Source of the DNA: Gemmiger formicilis
GTDB lineage: Bacteria > Bacillota > Clostridia > Oscillospirales > Ruminococcaceae
DNA length: 64,000 bases
Direction: 5' to 3'
Assembly (NCBI RefSeq): GCF_900167555.1
Contig: NZ_FUYF01000010.1
Coordinates: forward strand, 44,036 to 108,035
The notes beneath the pieces are model-generated. The model saw only the letters and a list, made by a program, of their open reading frames with translations, was not told the DNA's origin and made no database searches. Within the stretch, counting starts at the first letter, position 1, and each line of letters opens with the position of its first letter. Position numbers and translations under genes: made by a program. Of the stretch, positions 24,690 to 31,813 are shown piece after piece.

Positions 24690-25610
24690 CTACTTCAAAT
24701 ACTCCACCAAAAACGCCACTGTCGTCTCCCGCAGCGCTTTGTCCAGCGCGGCGGCGGTGGCGGCGTCCTCGGATAGATAGTTGTGGTTCCCCTCGGCAAA
24801 CGGCTCCAGCACGACCCTGCCGTCGGGCAGGCTCTCGACGGCGGCTATCGTCTCGGCCTGGGTCGTGTCGCTCAAAATGCCCTCATGGCCGGTGTAGGTC
24901 AAAAGTGTCGGCAGGGCGCTCTCCCGCAGGGCGGCGTTCGGGTCGGAATCGCGCATTTCGGTGAACAGCGTTCCGCTGACATCGACGCCCCAGGTGCTGA
25001 TGCTGCCGCTCGCCTCGGCCTCAGCGGCCAGCGCTTCCACGGCGGAAAAGTCGTCGATGTTCAAAAACTCCATGCCGCGCAGGCCCGCGCCGTTGGCGGG
25101 GCTCCACAGCGCCAGCGCCGTGATGCCGCCCCTGCACTGCGGGTAGAGGCTGGCCAGCCGTCCGCCCATGCTGTGCCCCACCAGCGCTGTACAGCCCGTG
25201 CCGTAGGTCTGCTGCATGTAGGTGATGGCGCTCTCGACGTCGTCGGTCATGTTGGACAGCGTGTAGGCCGTGAACGGCTCGATGCTGTTGCCGCAGCCGG
25301 GAAAATCCAGCCGCACCGTTGCAATGCCCTGGGCGGCCAGATCGGCGGCCAGCGGCGCAAAGTGGCCGTCGCCGCTGCGGCTGCCGGTAAAGCCGTGGCA
25401 GAGCACGACGAGCGGCAGCTCCTCCCCGCGGGCCAGCTTGCCGGGCAGCTGTACCGTGGCGTAAATGTCCCCGCGCGTGCCGGGTATGGTGACGTCCTGC
25501 GCTTTCGGTGCGGGCGTCAGCAGAAAGAGCGATGCCGCCACGCAGAGCGCCAGCGCGGCAATGCAGCCTGCAAGGGTATAAAAAGCGCGTTTATGCGTTT
25601 GTTTGTGCAT
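24690..25610 (-). CDS. Membrane-anchored alpha/beta hydrolase
   Basis: 306 residues from ATG 25610, with GGAGGTAATTCT upstream. Residues about 9-32 form an N-terminal hydrophobic anchor or uncleaved signal, so the catalytic part is probably outside the cell. The fold marks are VVLCHGFTGSRSGDGH (oxyanion loop), VRLDFPGCGNS, and the nucleophile elbow GHSMGG near residue 150; a late Asp and the His in EGNHNYLSE complete the triad. Substrates of this broad group are small esters or acyl groups; none can be named here. It converges on the glycan locus across its terminator and is read divergently from the next gene. Confidence 0.85.
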   Translation of the reverse strand: MHKQTHKRAFYTLAGCIAALALCVAASLFLLTPAPKAQDVTIPGTRGDIYATVQLPGKLARGEELPLVVLCHGFTGSRSGDGHFAPLAADLAAQGIATVRLDFPGCGNSIEPFTAYTLSNMTDDVESAITYMQQTYGTGCTALVGHSMGGRLASLYPQCRGGITALALWSPANGAGLRGMEFLNIDDFSAVEALAAEAEASGSISTWGVDVSGTLFTEMRDSDPNAALRESALPTLLTYTGHEGILSDTTQAETIAAVESLPDGRVVLEPFAEGNHNYLSEDAATAAALDKALRETTVAFLVEYLK

Positions 25611-25690
25611 AGAATTACCTCCGTAATGCCTCTATTAAAACCTATGCGGGGCAAAAAGTCAAGACGCACAGAATACACACAAAAAAACAG

Positions 25691-25720
25691 GTGACAAACC
25701 CGGGGCGGATGTGGTATACT
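25691..25720 (+). promoter_or_regulatory. Promoter of the unknown secreted protein gene
   Basis: -35 GTGACA (25691-25696), 18-base spacer, -10 TATACT (25715-25720), with a leader of about 80 bases holding a GACCCGGGGCGCAGGCG / CTTGCCCCGGC dyad. Confidence 0.55.
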
Positions 25721-25803
25721 AAAGATTACAAATTGGTTAAAAAGTCAGACCCGGGGCGCAGGCGCAGCCTTGCCCCGGCTTTGTCCTGTTTTACCGGAGG
25801 TGC

Positions 25804-27003
25804 TTGACTACGAATTCTATAGCGAACCGTATGCCCCGCCTGCTGGCTATGCTGTTTGTGCTGCTGGGGCTGTTCTGCGCGGCGGCACTGCCCGCCCATG
25901 CGGAGGACTACGACACGGTGCTGGACCGCCTGTCCCGCCTGCAGGCGCTGGCGCGGGAGTACTCGGCCAGTCAGGCCGACACGCCCGACCCGATCGAGCT
26001 GACGCTGGCCTACACCCGCACGGGGGAGTACAACACCACGATCTGGCAGCTGACCGCCGGTGTGCGCGACGCCGGGTTTGAGAGCTGCGTCAACAGCAGT
26101 GACCCCGAGCTGGCGTCGCTGCAGAATATGGGCATCGTTGTCCTGCCCAACGGAGAGAGCATCGACTTTGGGCACCTGCTGGCGTCGATGAACCTTGTCT
26201 ACAACGGCATACCCATCACGGGCAGCTGGGGCGGTGACTGTGAGGAGCTGGCCAGGCAGTATTACGGCCAGGCCGGCGATGCTGCGGGCTACGCCGAGGC
26301 GATGCGCGCTTCCTTTAATAAAGACGATGACGGCACGCTGAGCCGCTTCAGCAACGGGGACCTGCGGGCGGACCTCGACTCCGTCGTCGTCGGCTCCAAG
26401 GTGACAAAGGACACCGACCTGGCCGAGGCGCTGCGCAGCTACTACGCGAATCTGACCGAGTATGACCGCGTCAAGGAGTTCATCTCGCTGAGCTTCGGCA
26501 CGGTGGATACCTCGAGCACGGCCTTTGCGGACGCCGTGTACAGCGCTCTGCTGGAGGATTCCGGTATGCAGCTGCTGTTCTACATGAACGGTATGTGGAC
26601 CGTCAAGGGCTGGCAGATCAAGGACGACTACGCCCCCGCCGTGCGCGGCGCAACAGACCTGTTTGCCGAGTACCTGGCCAACGCGGTCAATCACGAGAAG
26701 ATCAAGAGCGAGACGAATGACCGTCTGGTTGCCATGGGCGGGCAGGCACTGGCCGACGCGCTGGAGGCGTTGGGCGACACCGACGCCGCCCAGGCCGCAC
26801 TGACCGCCGCCGAGGAGATAGCCAATAACGCCCAATCGACGGTTTCCTCCGGCTCGGATGTGGTCTCCGCCGCGCGGGAGAATTTGCAGACAAATTTTAA
26901 CGTGAAGGTCTTCCAGCTGATCTTGCTGATTGCGGCAGGGCTGGCGGCGTTTATGCTGGTGTTCAGTATGGTGATGTTTGTAGTGCACCGAAAAGAAAAT
27001 TGA
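25804..27003 (+). CDS. Secreted protein of unknown function with C-terminal membrane anchor
   Basis: 399 residues. The start is TTG 25804, because GGAGG lies at 25796-25800; ATG 25831 is the alternative. A signal peptide (to about residue 32, ending PAHA) is followed by about 330 mostly helical residues and one C-terminal membrane segment (LILLIAAGLAAFMLVFSMVMFVV) with a short charged tail. Visible elements: a helix with LDRLSRLQALAREYSASQ and a Gly-rich SWGGDCEELARQYYG stretch. I do not recognise the family. The topology (large outside domain, short inside tail) fits a surface sensor, adhesin or enzyme accessory. It is monocistronic, with its own promoter and terminator. Confidence 0.75.
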   Translation: MTTNSIANRMPRLLAMLFVLLGLFCAAALPAHAEDYDTVLDRLSRLQALAREYSASQADTPDPIELTLAYTRTGEYNTTIWQLTAGVRDAGFESCVNSSDPELASLQNMGIVVLPNGESIDFGHLLASMNLVYNGIPITGSWGGDCEELARQYYGQAGDAAGYAEAMRASFNKDDDGTLSRFSNGDLRADLDSVVVGSKVTKDTDLAEALRSYYANLTEYDRVKEFISLSFGTVDTSSTAFADAVYSALLEDSGMQLLFYMNGMWTVKGWQIKDDYAPAVRGATDLFAEYLANAVNHEKIKSETNDRLVAMGGQALADALEALGDTDAAQAALTAAEEIANNAQSTVSSGSDVVSAARENLQTNFNVKVFQLILLIAAGLAAFMLVFSMVMFVVHRKEN

Positions 27004-27013
27004 GTTTGGACTG

Positions 27014-27053
27014 CGTGCCGCTCTCTTGTGGGAAAGAGAGCGGCACGCTTTTT
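27014..27053 (+). terminator. Terminator after the unknown secreted protein gene
   Basis: CGTGCCGCTCTCTT pairs with AAGAGAGCGGCACG around a short loop, followed by CTTTTTT. Confidence 0.88.
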
Positions 27054-27129
27054 TGGTTGGGCGCGGGGCAGGCGGGCAGGCCGCTTTTTCTGTTAACACC
27101 CCGTTCACATTCCGTATATTCACCCCGAG

Positions 27130-27276
27130 TTATCCACGGCGTATAACGGTTATCCACCGTGGAAATGTTGAAAACCCCGTGGAAAGCGTGGAAAACTCTG
27201 CCGCCCGGACCCGTTCAAAAGCGGAAAATCGGGAAAATCTACGTAGAAAAAACGTTTATTTTCCACATTTTCCACA
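27130..27276. promoter_or_regulatory. Cluster of DnaA-box-like 9-mers upstream of ilvE
   Basis: Two TTATCCAC boxes on the plus strand (27130-27138 and 27150-27158, 20 bases apart), three TTCCAC-type boxes on the minus strand (27159-27166, 27179-27186, 27188-27195), and the tandem TTTTCCACATTTTCCACA (27259-27276). The bacterial DnaA box consensus is TTATNCACA. The 455-base gap holds this cluster, the preceding terminator and the ilvE promoter, and no gene. No dnaA, dnaN or rpmH is nearby, so this is not an obvious chromosomal origin. Confidence 0.5.
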
Positions 27277-27362
27277 GCGGCGCTGTTGAAAACTGTGAAA
27301 AGCCGGGGAAAACGCGAATTGCGCTTTTCGCAACACAAAATACACATTTTGTAAATAAGGGC

Positions 27363-27391
27363 TTGCACTCGCCGCGCGACAGCGCTATAAT
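27363..27391 (+). promoter_or_regulatory. Promoter of ilvE
   Basis: -35 TTGCAC (27363-27368), 17-base spacer, consensus -10 TATAAT (27386-27391); the leader is about 60 bases with a GGGAGAG ribosome site before ATG 27459. Confidence 0.75.
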
Positions 27392-27458
27392 AAACCTAAT
27401 CATCACCCGCACTGCTGTGCGGCGGTGCGCTTGAATATAAAAGGGAGAGTGTGAAATT

Positions 27459-28529
27459 ATGTTGGACATTAAAGTCACCAAAACGACCCATCCGAAGGAA
27501 AAGCCGCAGGACGAGTCGAAGCTCGGCTTCGGCAAGCAGTTCAGCGACCACATGTTCCTGATGGACTATACCGCGGGCGAGGGCTGGCATGACGCCCGCA
27601 TCGTCCCCTATGGCCCGTGGGAGATGGACCCGGCTACCACTGTGTTCCACTACGCACAGGAAATTTTTGAGGGCATGAAGGCCTACCGCACCGCGGACGG
27701 CAAGATCCAGCTGTTCCGCCCCGACTGCAACGCGAACCGTTTTAACGATTCCGCGGACCGTCTCGGCATGCCCCCCATCCCGCCGGAGGACTTTGTGCAG
27801 GCGGTCAAGGCGCTGGTCGATGTGGACCGCGACTGGGTGCCCCACTCCGACGGCGCGTCCCTGTACATCCGTCCGTTCTGCATCGCTACCGATGTGGGCC
27901 TGGGCGTTCACGCCGCCAAGCATTACCGCTTTGCCATCATCTGCGCACCCTCCGGTGCCTACTACGCCGAGGGCCTCGACCCCGTCCGCATCTATGTTGA
28001 GGATGAGTACATCCGTGCCGCCCCGGGCCTGACCGGCTTTACGAAGTGCGGCGGCAACTACGCCGCGTCCATCAAGGCCGGCGAGCTGGCCGAGGAGCGC
28101 GGCTTCTCCCAGGTGCTGTGGCTGGACGGCGTTGAGAAGAAGTACGTCGAGGAAGTCGGCTCCATGAACATCATGTTCAAGATCGACGGCGAGATCTACA
28201 CGGCCCCCTGCGTGGGCACCGTTCTGCCCGGCGTCACCCGCCGCTCCATCATCGAGCTGCTGAAGGACTGGGGCTACAAGGTGCATGAGGAGCGTGTTGC
28301 CATTGCCGACATCATGAAGGCTGCCGACGAGGGCAAGCTGGAGGAAGTCTTTGGCACCGGCACGGCTGCCGTTGTCTCCCCTGTCAAGGAGCTGGATTGG
28401 GAGGGCAAGGTTGCCCACATCAGCGGCGGCCACATCGGCGAGCTGACCCAGAAGCTGTATGACACGCTGACCGGCATCCAGTGGGGCAAGCTGCCCGACA
28501 CCAAGGGCTGGATCGTTCCTGTGGAATAA
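27459..28529 (+). CDS. ilvE: Branched-chain amino acid aminotransferase
   Basis: 356 residues. It catalyses the last step of leucine, isoleucine and valine synthesis or the first step of their breakdown, using PLP and glutamate/2-oxoglutarate in the cytoplasm. Class IV aminotransferase marks: FHYAQEIFEGMKAYR near residue 63, YIRPF near 136, PLP lysine Lys196 in GFTKCGGNYAAS, EVGSMNIMF, and PGVTRRSIIEL. The length and motifs fit the BCAT type II group. It is monocistronic, between its own promoter and a terminator-like hairpin. Confidence 0.95.
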   Translation: MLDIKVTKTTHPKEKPQDESKLGFGKQFSDHMFLMDYTAGEGWHDARIVPYGPWEMDPATTVFHYAQEIFEGMKAYRTADGKIQLFRPDCNANRFNDSADRLGMPPIPPEDFVQAVKALVDVDRDWVPHSDGASLYIRPFCIATDVGLGVHAAKHYRFAIICAPSGAYYAEGLDPVRIYVEDEYIRAAPGLTGFTKCGGNYAASIKAGELAEERGFSQVLWLDGVEKKYVEEVGSMNIMFKIDGEIYTAPCVGTVLPGVTRRSIIELLKDWGYKVHEERVAIADIMKAADEGKLEEVFGTGTAAVVSPVKELDWEGKVAHISGGHIGELTQKLYDTLTGIQWGKLPDTKGWIVPVE

Positions 28530-28573
28530 GCGGAGAAATCCCACTTTTCCGGTCTGAAAACAGCATATTTCTT

Positions 28574-28609
28574 GCGCCCGGGGCTTTGAACGCTCCGGGC
28601 GCTATTTGT
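28574..28609 (+). terminator. Hairpin after ilvE
   Basis: GCGCCCGG pairs with CCGGGCGC, extended by GGC/GCT pairing, followed by TATTTGTAT; the T-tract is weak. Confidence 0.55.
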
Positions 28610-28687
28610 ATGAATTATCCGTGAACGATTGTGCAAACTATACAAAACAAGGTAGGGTAAATGTAGCATGTTGTACAAGTACGCATC

Positions 28688-28716
28688 TTGCAAATTCGAC
28701 AAAAATAGTGTACTAT
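28688..28716 (+). promoter_or_regulatory. Promoter of a candidate small RNA
   Basis: -35 TTGCAA (28688-28693), 17-base spacer, -10 TACTAT (28711-28716). No open reading frame with a ribosome site follows before the terminator at 28875. Confidence 0.65.
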
Positions 28717-28721
28717 AAGTA

Positions 28722-28909
28722 CATCGAAAGCGAGAGCTTCCGAGCGACAGCTAAAGAGGAAGAATACCAGAGCGCCCTGCCGAATCCGTAGGGAGGGTAT
28801 CACTTGTAGAGGGGTGGTTCCGTTCGCATTCAGGCGCCGGCGAGACGTTCTGTTTTTCTCCTTCTTTTTAAGAAAAAACGAGACGGGGCAGTGGCCGTCT
28901 CGTTTTTTT
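28722..28909 (+). ncRNA. Candidate structured small RNA with own promoter and terminator
   Basis: About 188 bases between a good promoter and a strong terminator (28875-28909: 12-bp stem AAAACGAGACGG, then seven T). Inside are nested stems: CTTCC-N16-GGAAG (about 28737-28762), and ATACC...GGTAT enclosing CCCT-N11-AGGG (about 28765-28803). A GGGGTGGTTCCG segment near 28812 loosely recalls the T-box core but does not match it, and no gene follows the terminator for 330 bases. I cannot match it to 6S, SRP, tmRNA, RNase P or a riboswitch that I know by sight. The family is unknown; existence as a transcript is the inference. Confidence 0.5.
28875..28909 (+). terminator. Terminator of the candidate small RNA
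   Basis: Perfect 12-bp stem AAAACGAGACGG / CCGTCTCGTTTT (28875-28886 and 28895-28906), eight-base loop, T-run. Confidence 0.85.
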
Positions 28910-28979
28910 GTTTTTGTGGGGCTGAACGGGAGAGGCAGCCACCCACGCGCCCCTTTCGCCCGCAACTCATTCACGCCAC

Positions 28980-29135
28980 CCCGTAGGGGCCGGGCATGCC
29001 CGGCCCGCAGCCTTGCCATTGTATCCCCTTTATCTTTTGCATCGTAGGGAGGGGTCTTGACCCCTCCGGGGGCGTCGGGGACGCCGCCCCCTACATCCTT
29101 GGCCGCGAACTTTCCGCCAACCGTAGGGGGATTCA
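28980..29135. repeat. Array of GTAGGGG-type palindromic repeats
   Basis: Three units each begin CGTAGGGG or CGTAGGG: GGGGCCGGGCATGCCCGGCCC (28985-29005), GGAGGGGTCTTGACCCCTCC (29048-29067) with GGGGGCGTCGGGGACGCCGCCCCC next to it, and CCGTAGGGGGATTC (29120-29134). Similar units occur at 31.6 and 48.1-48.4 kb. With the small RNA they fill the 717-base gap between ilvE and nfnA. Confidence 0.7.
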
Positions 29136-29175
29136 TCTCTCCCGTGTCCCTGTCCTCATTTCCTTAACTTTCTTC

Positions 29176-29204
29176 TTTACATTCCCCGCAAAATACGCTA
29201 CAAT
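29176..29204 (+). promoter_or_regulatory. Promoter of nfnAB
   Basis: -35 TTTACA (29176-29181), 17-base spacer, -10 TACAAT (29199-29204), 43 bases before the start codon. Confidence 0.7.
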
Positions 29205-29246
29205 ATAAATGTATATTTATAAAAACAAAGAGAAGGAGAGATCGCT

Positions 29247-30089
29247 TTGTTTACTATCATCAAACGGCGGGAGCTGAACCCCACCGTAACCGAACTTTGC
29301 ATCCATGCGCCGCTCATTGCCAAGAAGGCAAAGGCCGGCCAGTTTATCATTGTCCGCGCAAAGGAGGACTCCGAGCGCATCCCCCTGACCATCGCCGGGT
29401 TTGACCGCGAAGCCGGCACTGTTTCTATCATTTTCCAGGTTGTCGGCGCAGGTACCATGCAGCTCAACTCCCTCAAAGAGGGCGAGGCCGTGCATGACTT
29501 TGTGGGACCCTTGGGCAAGGCCACCGAGATCGAGGGCCTGAAAAACGTCTGCGTCGTCGGCGGCGGCGTGGGCTGCGCCATTGCGCTGCCCATTGCCCAG
29601 GCACTGCACGAGCAGGGCACCAAGGTCACCGGCATTGTCGGTTTCCGCAATAAGGATCTGGTCATTCTGGAGGACGAGTTCCGCGCCTGCTGCGATGAGT
29701 TTATCATTATGACCGACGACGGCTCCTACGGCGAAAAGGGCGTTGTCACCGCGCCGCTGGAGAAGAAAATCGTCGAGGGTGCGAACTTTGATGAGGTCAT
29801 CACGATTGGACCCCTGATCATGATGAAATTTGTCGTCAAGACGACCAAGCCCCACAATGTCAAGACTGTTGTGTCGATGAACCCCATTATGGTGGACGGC
29901 ACCGGTATGTGCGGCGGTTGCCGCCTGACCGTGGGCGGGCAGACCAAGTTTGCCTGCGTGGACGGTCCCGACTTTGACGGCTTTGAGGTCGATTTTGACG
30001 AGGCTATGCACCGCGGCACGATGTACAAGCCCTTTGAGGCACACGCCCGCGAGGCCGAGTGCAATTTGCTGAAGCAGGAGGTGCAGTAA
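29247..30089 (+). CDS. nfnA: NADH-dependent ferredoxin:NADP+ oxidoreductase, small subunit
   Basis: 280 residues. The start is TTG 29247, eight bases after AAGGAGAG. It has a ferredoxin reductase-like fold: an N-terminal FAD-binding barrel (GQFIIVRAKEDSERIPLTIAG), an NAD-binding domain (NVCVVGGGVGCAIALPIAQAL), and a C-terminal 2Fe-2S site (MCGGCRLTVGGQTKFACVDGP). NfnA (also annotated PyrK-like, SudB or ferredoxin-NADP reductase subunit alpha) pairs with NfnB for electron-bifurcating transfer between NADH, NADPH and ferredoxin in anaerobes. The GltD-like partner lies two bases downstream, which settles this over a dihydroorotate dehydrogenase role. Confidence 0.88.
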   Translation: MFTIIKRRELNPTVTELCIHAPLIAKKAKAGQFIIVRAKEDSERIPLTIAGFDREAGTVSIIFQVVGAGTMQLNSLKEGEAVHDFVGPLGKATEIEGLKNVCVVGGGVGCAIALPIAQALHEQGTKVTGIVGFRNKDLVILEDEFRACCDEFIIMTDDGSYGEKGVVTAPLEKKIVEGANFDEVITIGPLIMMKFVVKTTKPHNVKTVVSMNPIMVDGTGMCGGCRLTVGGQTKFACVDGPDFDGFEVDFDEAMHRGTMYKPFEAHAREAECNLLKQEVQ

Positions 30090-30091
30090 TT

Positions 30092-31489
30092 ATGCCGAAC
30101 ATGGACCCGAAAAAGTGCCCCATGCCCAGCCAGGAGCCGAACGTCCGCAACAAAAACTTTAAAGAGGTCGCCCTCGGCTACACCGAGGAGATGGCCGTGA
30201 ACGAGGCCAAGCGCTGCCTGCAGTGCAAGAACCACCCCTGCCGCAGCGGCTGCCCCGTTGAAATTGATATTCCCGGCTTCATCAAGCACGTCGCCGAGGG
30301 CGACTTTGAGGCCGCCTACAACGTGATTGCGCAGTCCAGCGCGCTGCCCGCCGTCTGTGGCCGTGTCTGCCCGCAGGAGCACCAGTGCGAGGGCAAGTGC
30401 GTCCGCGGCATCAAGGGCGAGACCGTCGGCATTGGCCGCTTGGAGCGCTTTGTCGCCGACTGGTACCGCAACAACGTACATACCAAGCCCACCGCCCCCG
30501 CGCCCAACGGCCACAAGGTCGCTGTCATCGGCGCTGGCCCCTCCGGCCTGACCGTCGCGGGCGATCTGGCCAAGCTGGGCTACAAGGTCACCGTCTACGA
30601 AGCCCTGCACGTTGCGGGCGGCGTGTTGATGTACGGCATCCCCGAGTTCCGTCTGCCCAAGGACATCGTCCAGCACGAGGTCGAGGGCCTGAAGGAGCTG
30701 GGTGTGGACATCGAGACGAACATGGTCATCGGTAAAGTCCTGACCATCGACGAGCTGATGAACGACTACGGCTTCGAGGCCGTCTATGTCGCGTCCGGTG
30801 CCGGTCTGCCCCGCTTTATGGGCATCCCCGGCGAGAGCCTGAACGGCGTCTACTCCGCCAACGAGTACCTGACCCGCGTCAATTTGATGAAGGCGTACAA
30901 GGAGGATTCCCGCACGCCCATCATGAAGAGCAAGTCCGTTGCCGTTGTCGGCGGCGGCAATGTGGCCATGGACGCTGCCCGCTGCGCCAAGCGTCTGGGT
31001 GCCGAGAATGTCTATATCGTCTACCGCCGCGGCATGGCCGAGCTGCCTGCCCGTAAGGAGGAGGTCGAGCACGCCGAGGAGGAGGGCATCGTCTTTAAGA
31101 CGCTGACGAACCCCACCGAGGTGCTGGGCGACGAGAACGGCTGGGTCAAGGGTATGACCTGCGTTGAGATGGAACTGGGCGAGCCGGATGCCTCCGGACG
31201 CCGCCGCCCCATCGTCAAGGAGGGCAGCGAGTTCGTTCTGAACGTTGATACGATGATCATGGCGCTGGGCACCAGCCCCAACCCGCTGATTCGCTCCACC
31301 ACGCCGGGTCTGGACGCCGACAAGCACGGTTGCCTGATCACGAACGGCCCCGACGGCCTGACGAGCCGCCCGATGGTCTACGCCGGCGGCGACGCCGTTA
31401 CGGGCGCTGCCACCGTCATTCTGGCCATGGGTGCCGGTAAAGAGGCTGCAAGAGCGATTGATGCGGCCATCAAGGCGAAGGAACAGTAA
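30092..31489 (+). CDS. nfnB: NADPH-binding subunit of NfnAB (glutamate synthase small-subunit-like)
   Basis: 465 residues from ATG 30092, with AGGAGGTG upstream and two bases between it and nfnA. N-terminal cysteines (RCLQCKNHPCRSGCPVEIDI, then CGRVCPQEHQCEGKC) ligate two 4Fe-4S clusters. Next comes an FAD domain (VAVIGAGPSGLTVAGDLAKLG), then an NADPH domain (VAVVGGGNVAMDAARCAKRLG), and a final VYAGGDAVTGAATVILAMG motif. It is often annotated gltA/gltD, but the NfnA partner and the absence of a large GltB subunit support NfnB. Role: redox balancing between NADH, reduced ferredoxin and NADPH in fermentation. Confidence 0.9.
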   Translation: MPNMDPKKCPMPSQEPNVRNKNFKEVALGYTEEMAVNEAKRCLQCKNHPCRSGCPVEIDIPGFIKHVAEGDFEAAYNVIAQSSALPAVCGRVCPQEHQCEGKCVRGIKGETVGIGRLERFVADWYRNNVHTKPTAPAPNGHKVAVIGAGPSGLTVAGDLAKLGYKVTVYEALHVAGGVLMYGIPEFRLPKDIVQHEVEGLKELGVDIETNMVIGKVLTIDELMNDYGFEAVYVASGAGLPRFMGIPGESLNGVYSANEYLTRVNLMKAYKEDSRTPIMKSKSVAVVGGGNVAMDAARCAKRLGAENVYIVYRRGMAELPARKEEVEHAEEEGIVFKTLTNPTEVLGDENGWVKGMTCVEMELGEPDASGRRRPIVKEGSEFVLNVDTMIMALGTSPNPLIRSTTPGLDADKHGCLITNGPDGLTSRPMVYAGGDAVTGAATVILAMGAGKEAARAIDAAIKAKEQ

Positions 31490-31502
31490 AACAGTTTTTC
31501 GG

Positions 31503-31537
31503 CCCTGCACCGAATTTGGTGCAGGGCTGTTTTTTCA
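31503..31537 (+). terminator. Terminator of nfnAB
   Basis: CCCTGCACC pairs with GGTGCAGGG around GAATTT, followed by CTGTTTTTTC. Confidence 0.88.
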
Positions 31538-31538
31538 A

Positions 31539-31787
31539 ATAAAAAATAATAAATAAGAAATAATAAAGAAGGAACGCCGCCCGCGGCGGCGTGATCAAAA
31601 AATAGTGGTGATACGGTGAGAAACGGCTTGCTGTGCGTTATGCCGTAGGGGCGGATTCCATATCTGCCCGGGACGCTGGCGTTGGCCGCAAAGCCTGCGG
31701 GTCGATGCAAGCATCGACCCCTGCAGGGCATTTCGTTTTCGCCCAAGGGCGAAAACTCCACCATATTTATTATTTATTATTTTTTAT
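31539..31787. repeat. Intergenic element bounded by AT-rich inverted repeats
   Basis: ATAAAAAATAATAAATAA (31539-31556) is repeated in exact reverse complement at 31770-31787. Inside are GCCGCCCGCGGCGGC (31576-31590), a GTAGGGGCGGATTC unit, the dyad GGTCGATGCAAGCATCGACC, and TTTTCGCCCAAGGGCGAAAA. No gene. It fills most of the 324-base gap between nfnB and the phosphoesterase gene. Confidence 0.7.
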
Positions 31788-31813
31788 CTATTATTTAATT
31801 AAAGGCGTCAACC

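Noticed and set aside
27004..27458. A chromosomal replication origin
   Set aside because: DnaA-box-like sites are present but there is no dnaA, dnaN, rpmH or AT-rich unwinding region beside them.
28808..28830. A T-box riboswitch reading of GGGGTGGTTCCG
   Set aside because: It differs from the GGGTGGNACCGCG core, no stem I specifier features are visible, and no aminoacyl-tRNA or amino acid gene follows the terminator.
30092..31489. Glutamate synthase small subunit (gltD)
   Set aside because: No large GltB subunit is present and the gene is paired with an NfnA-type subunit two bases upstream.
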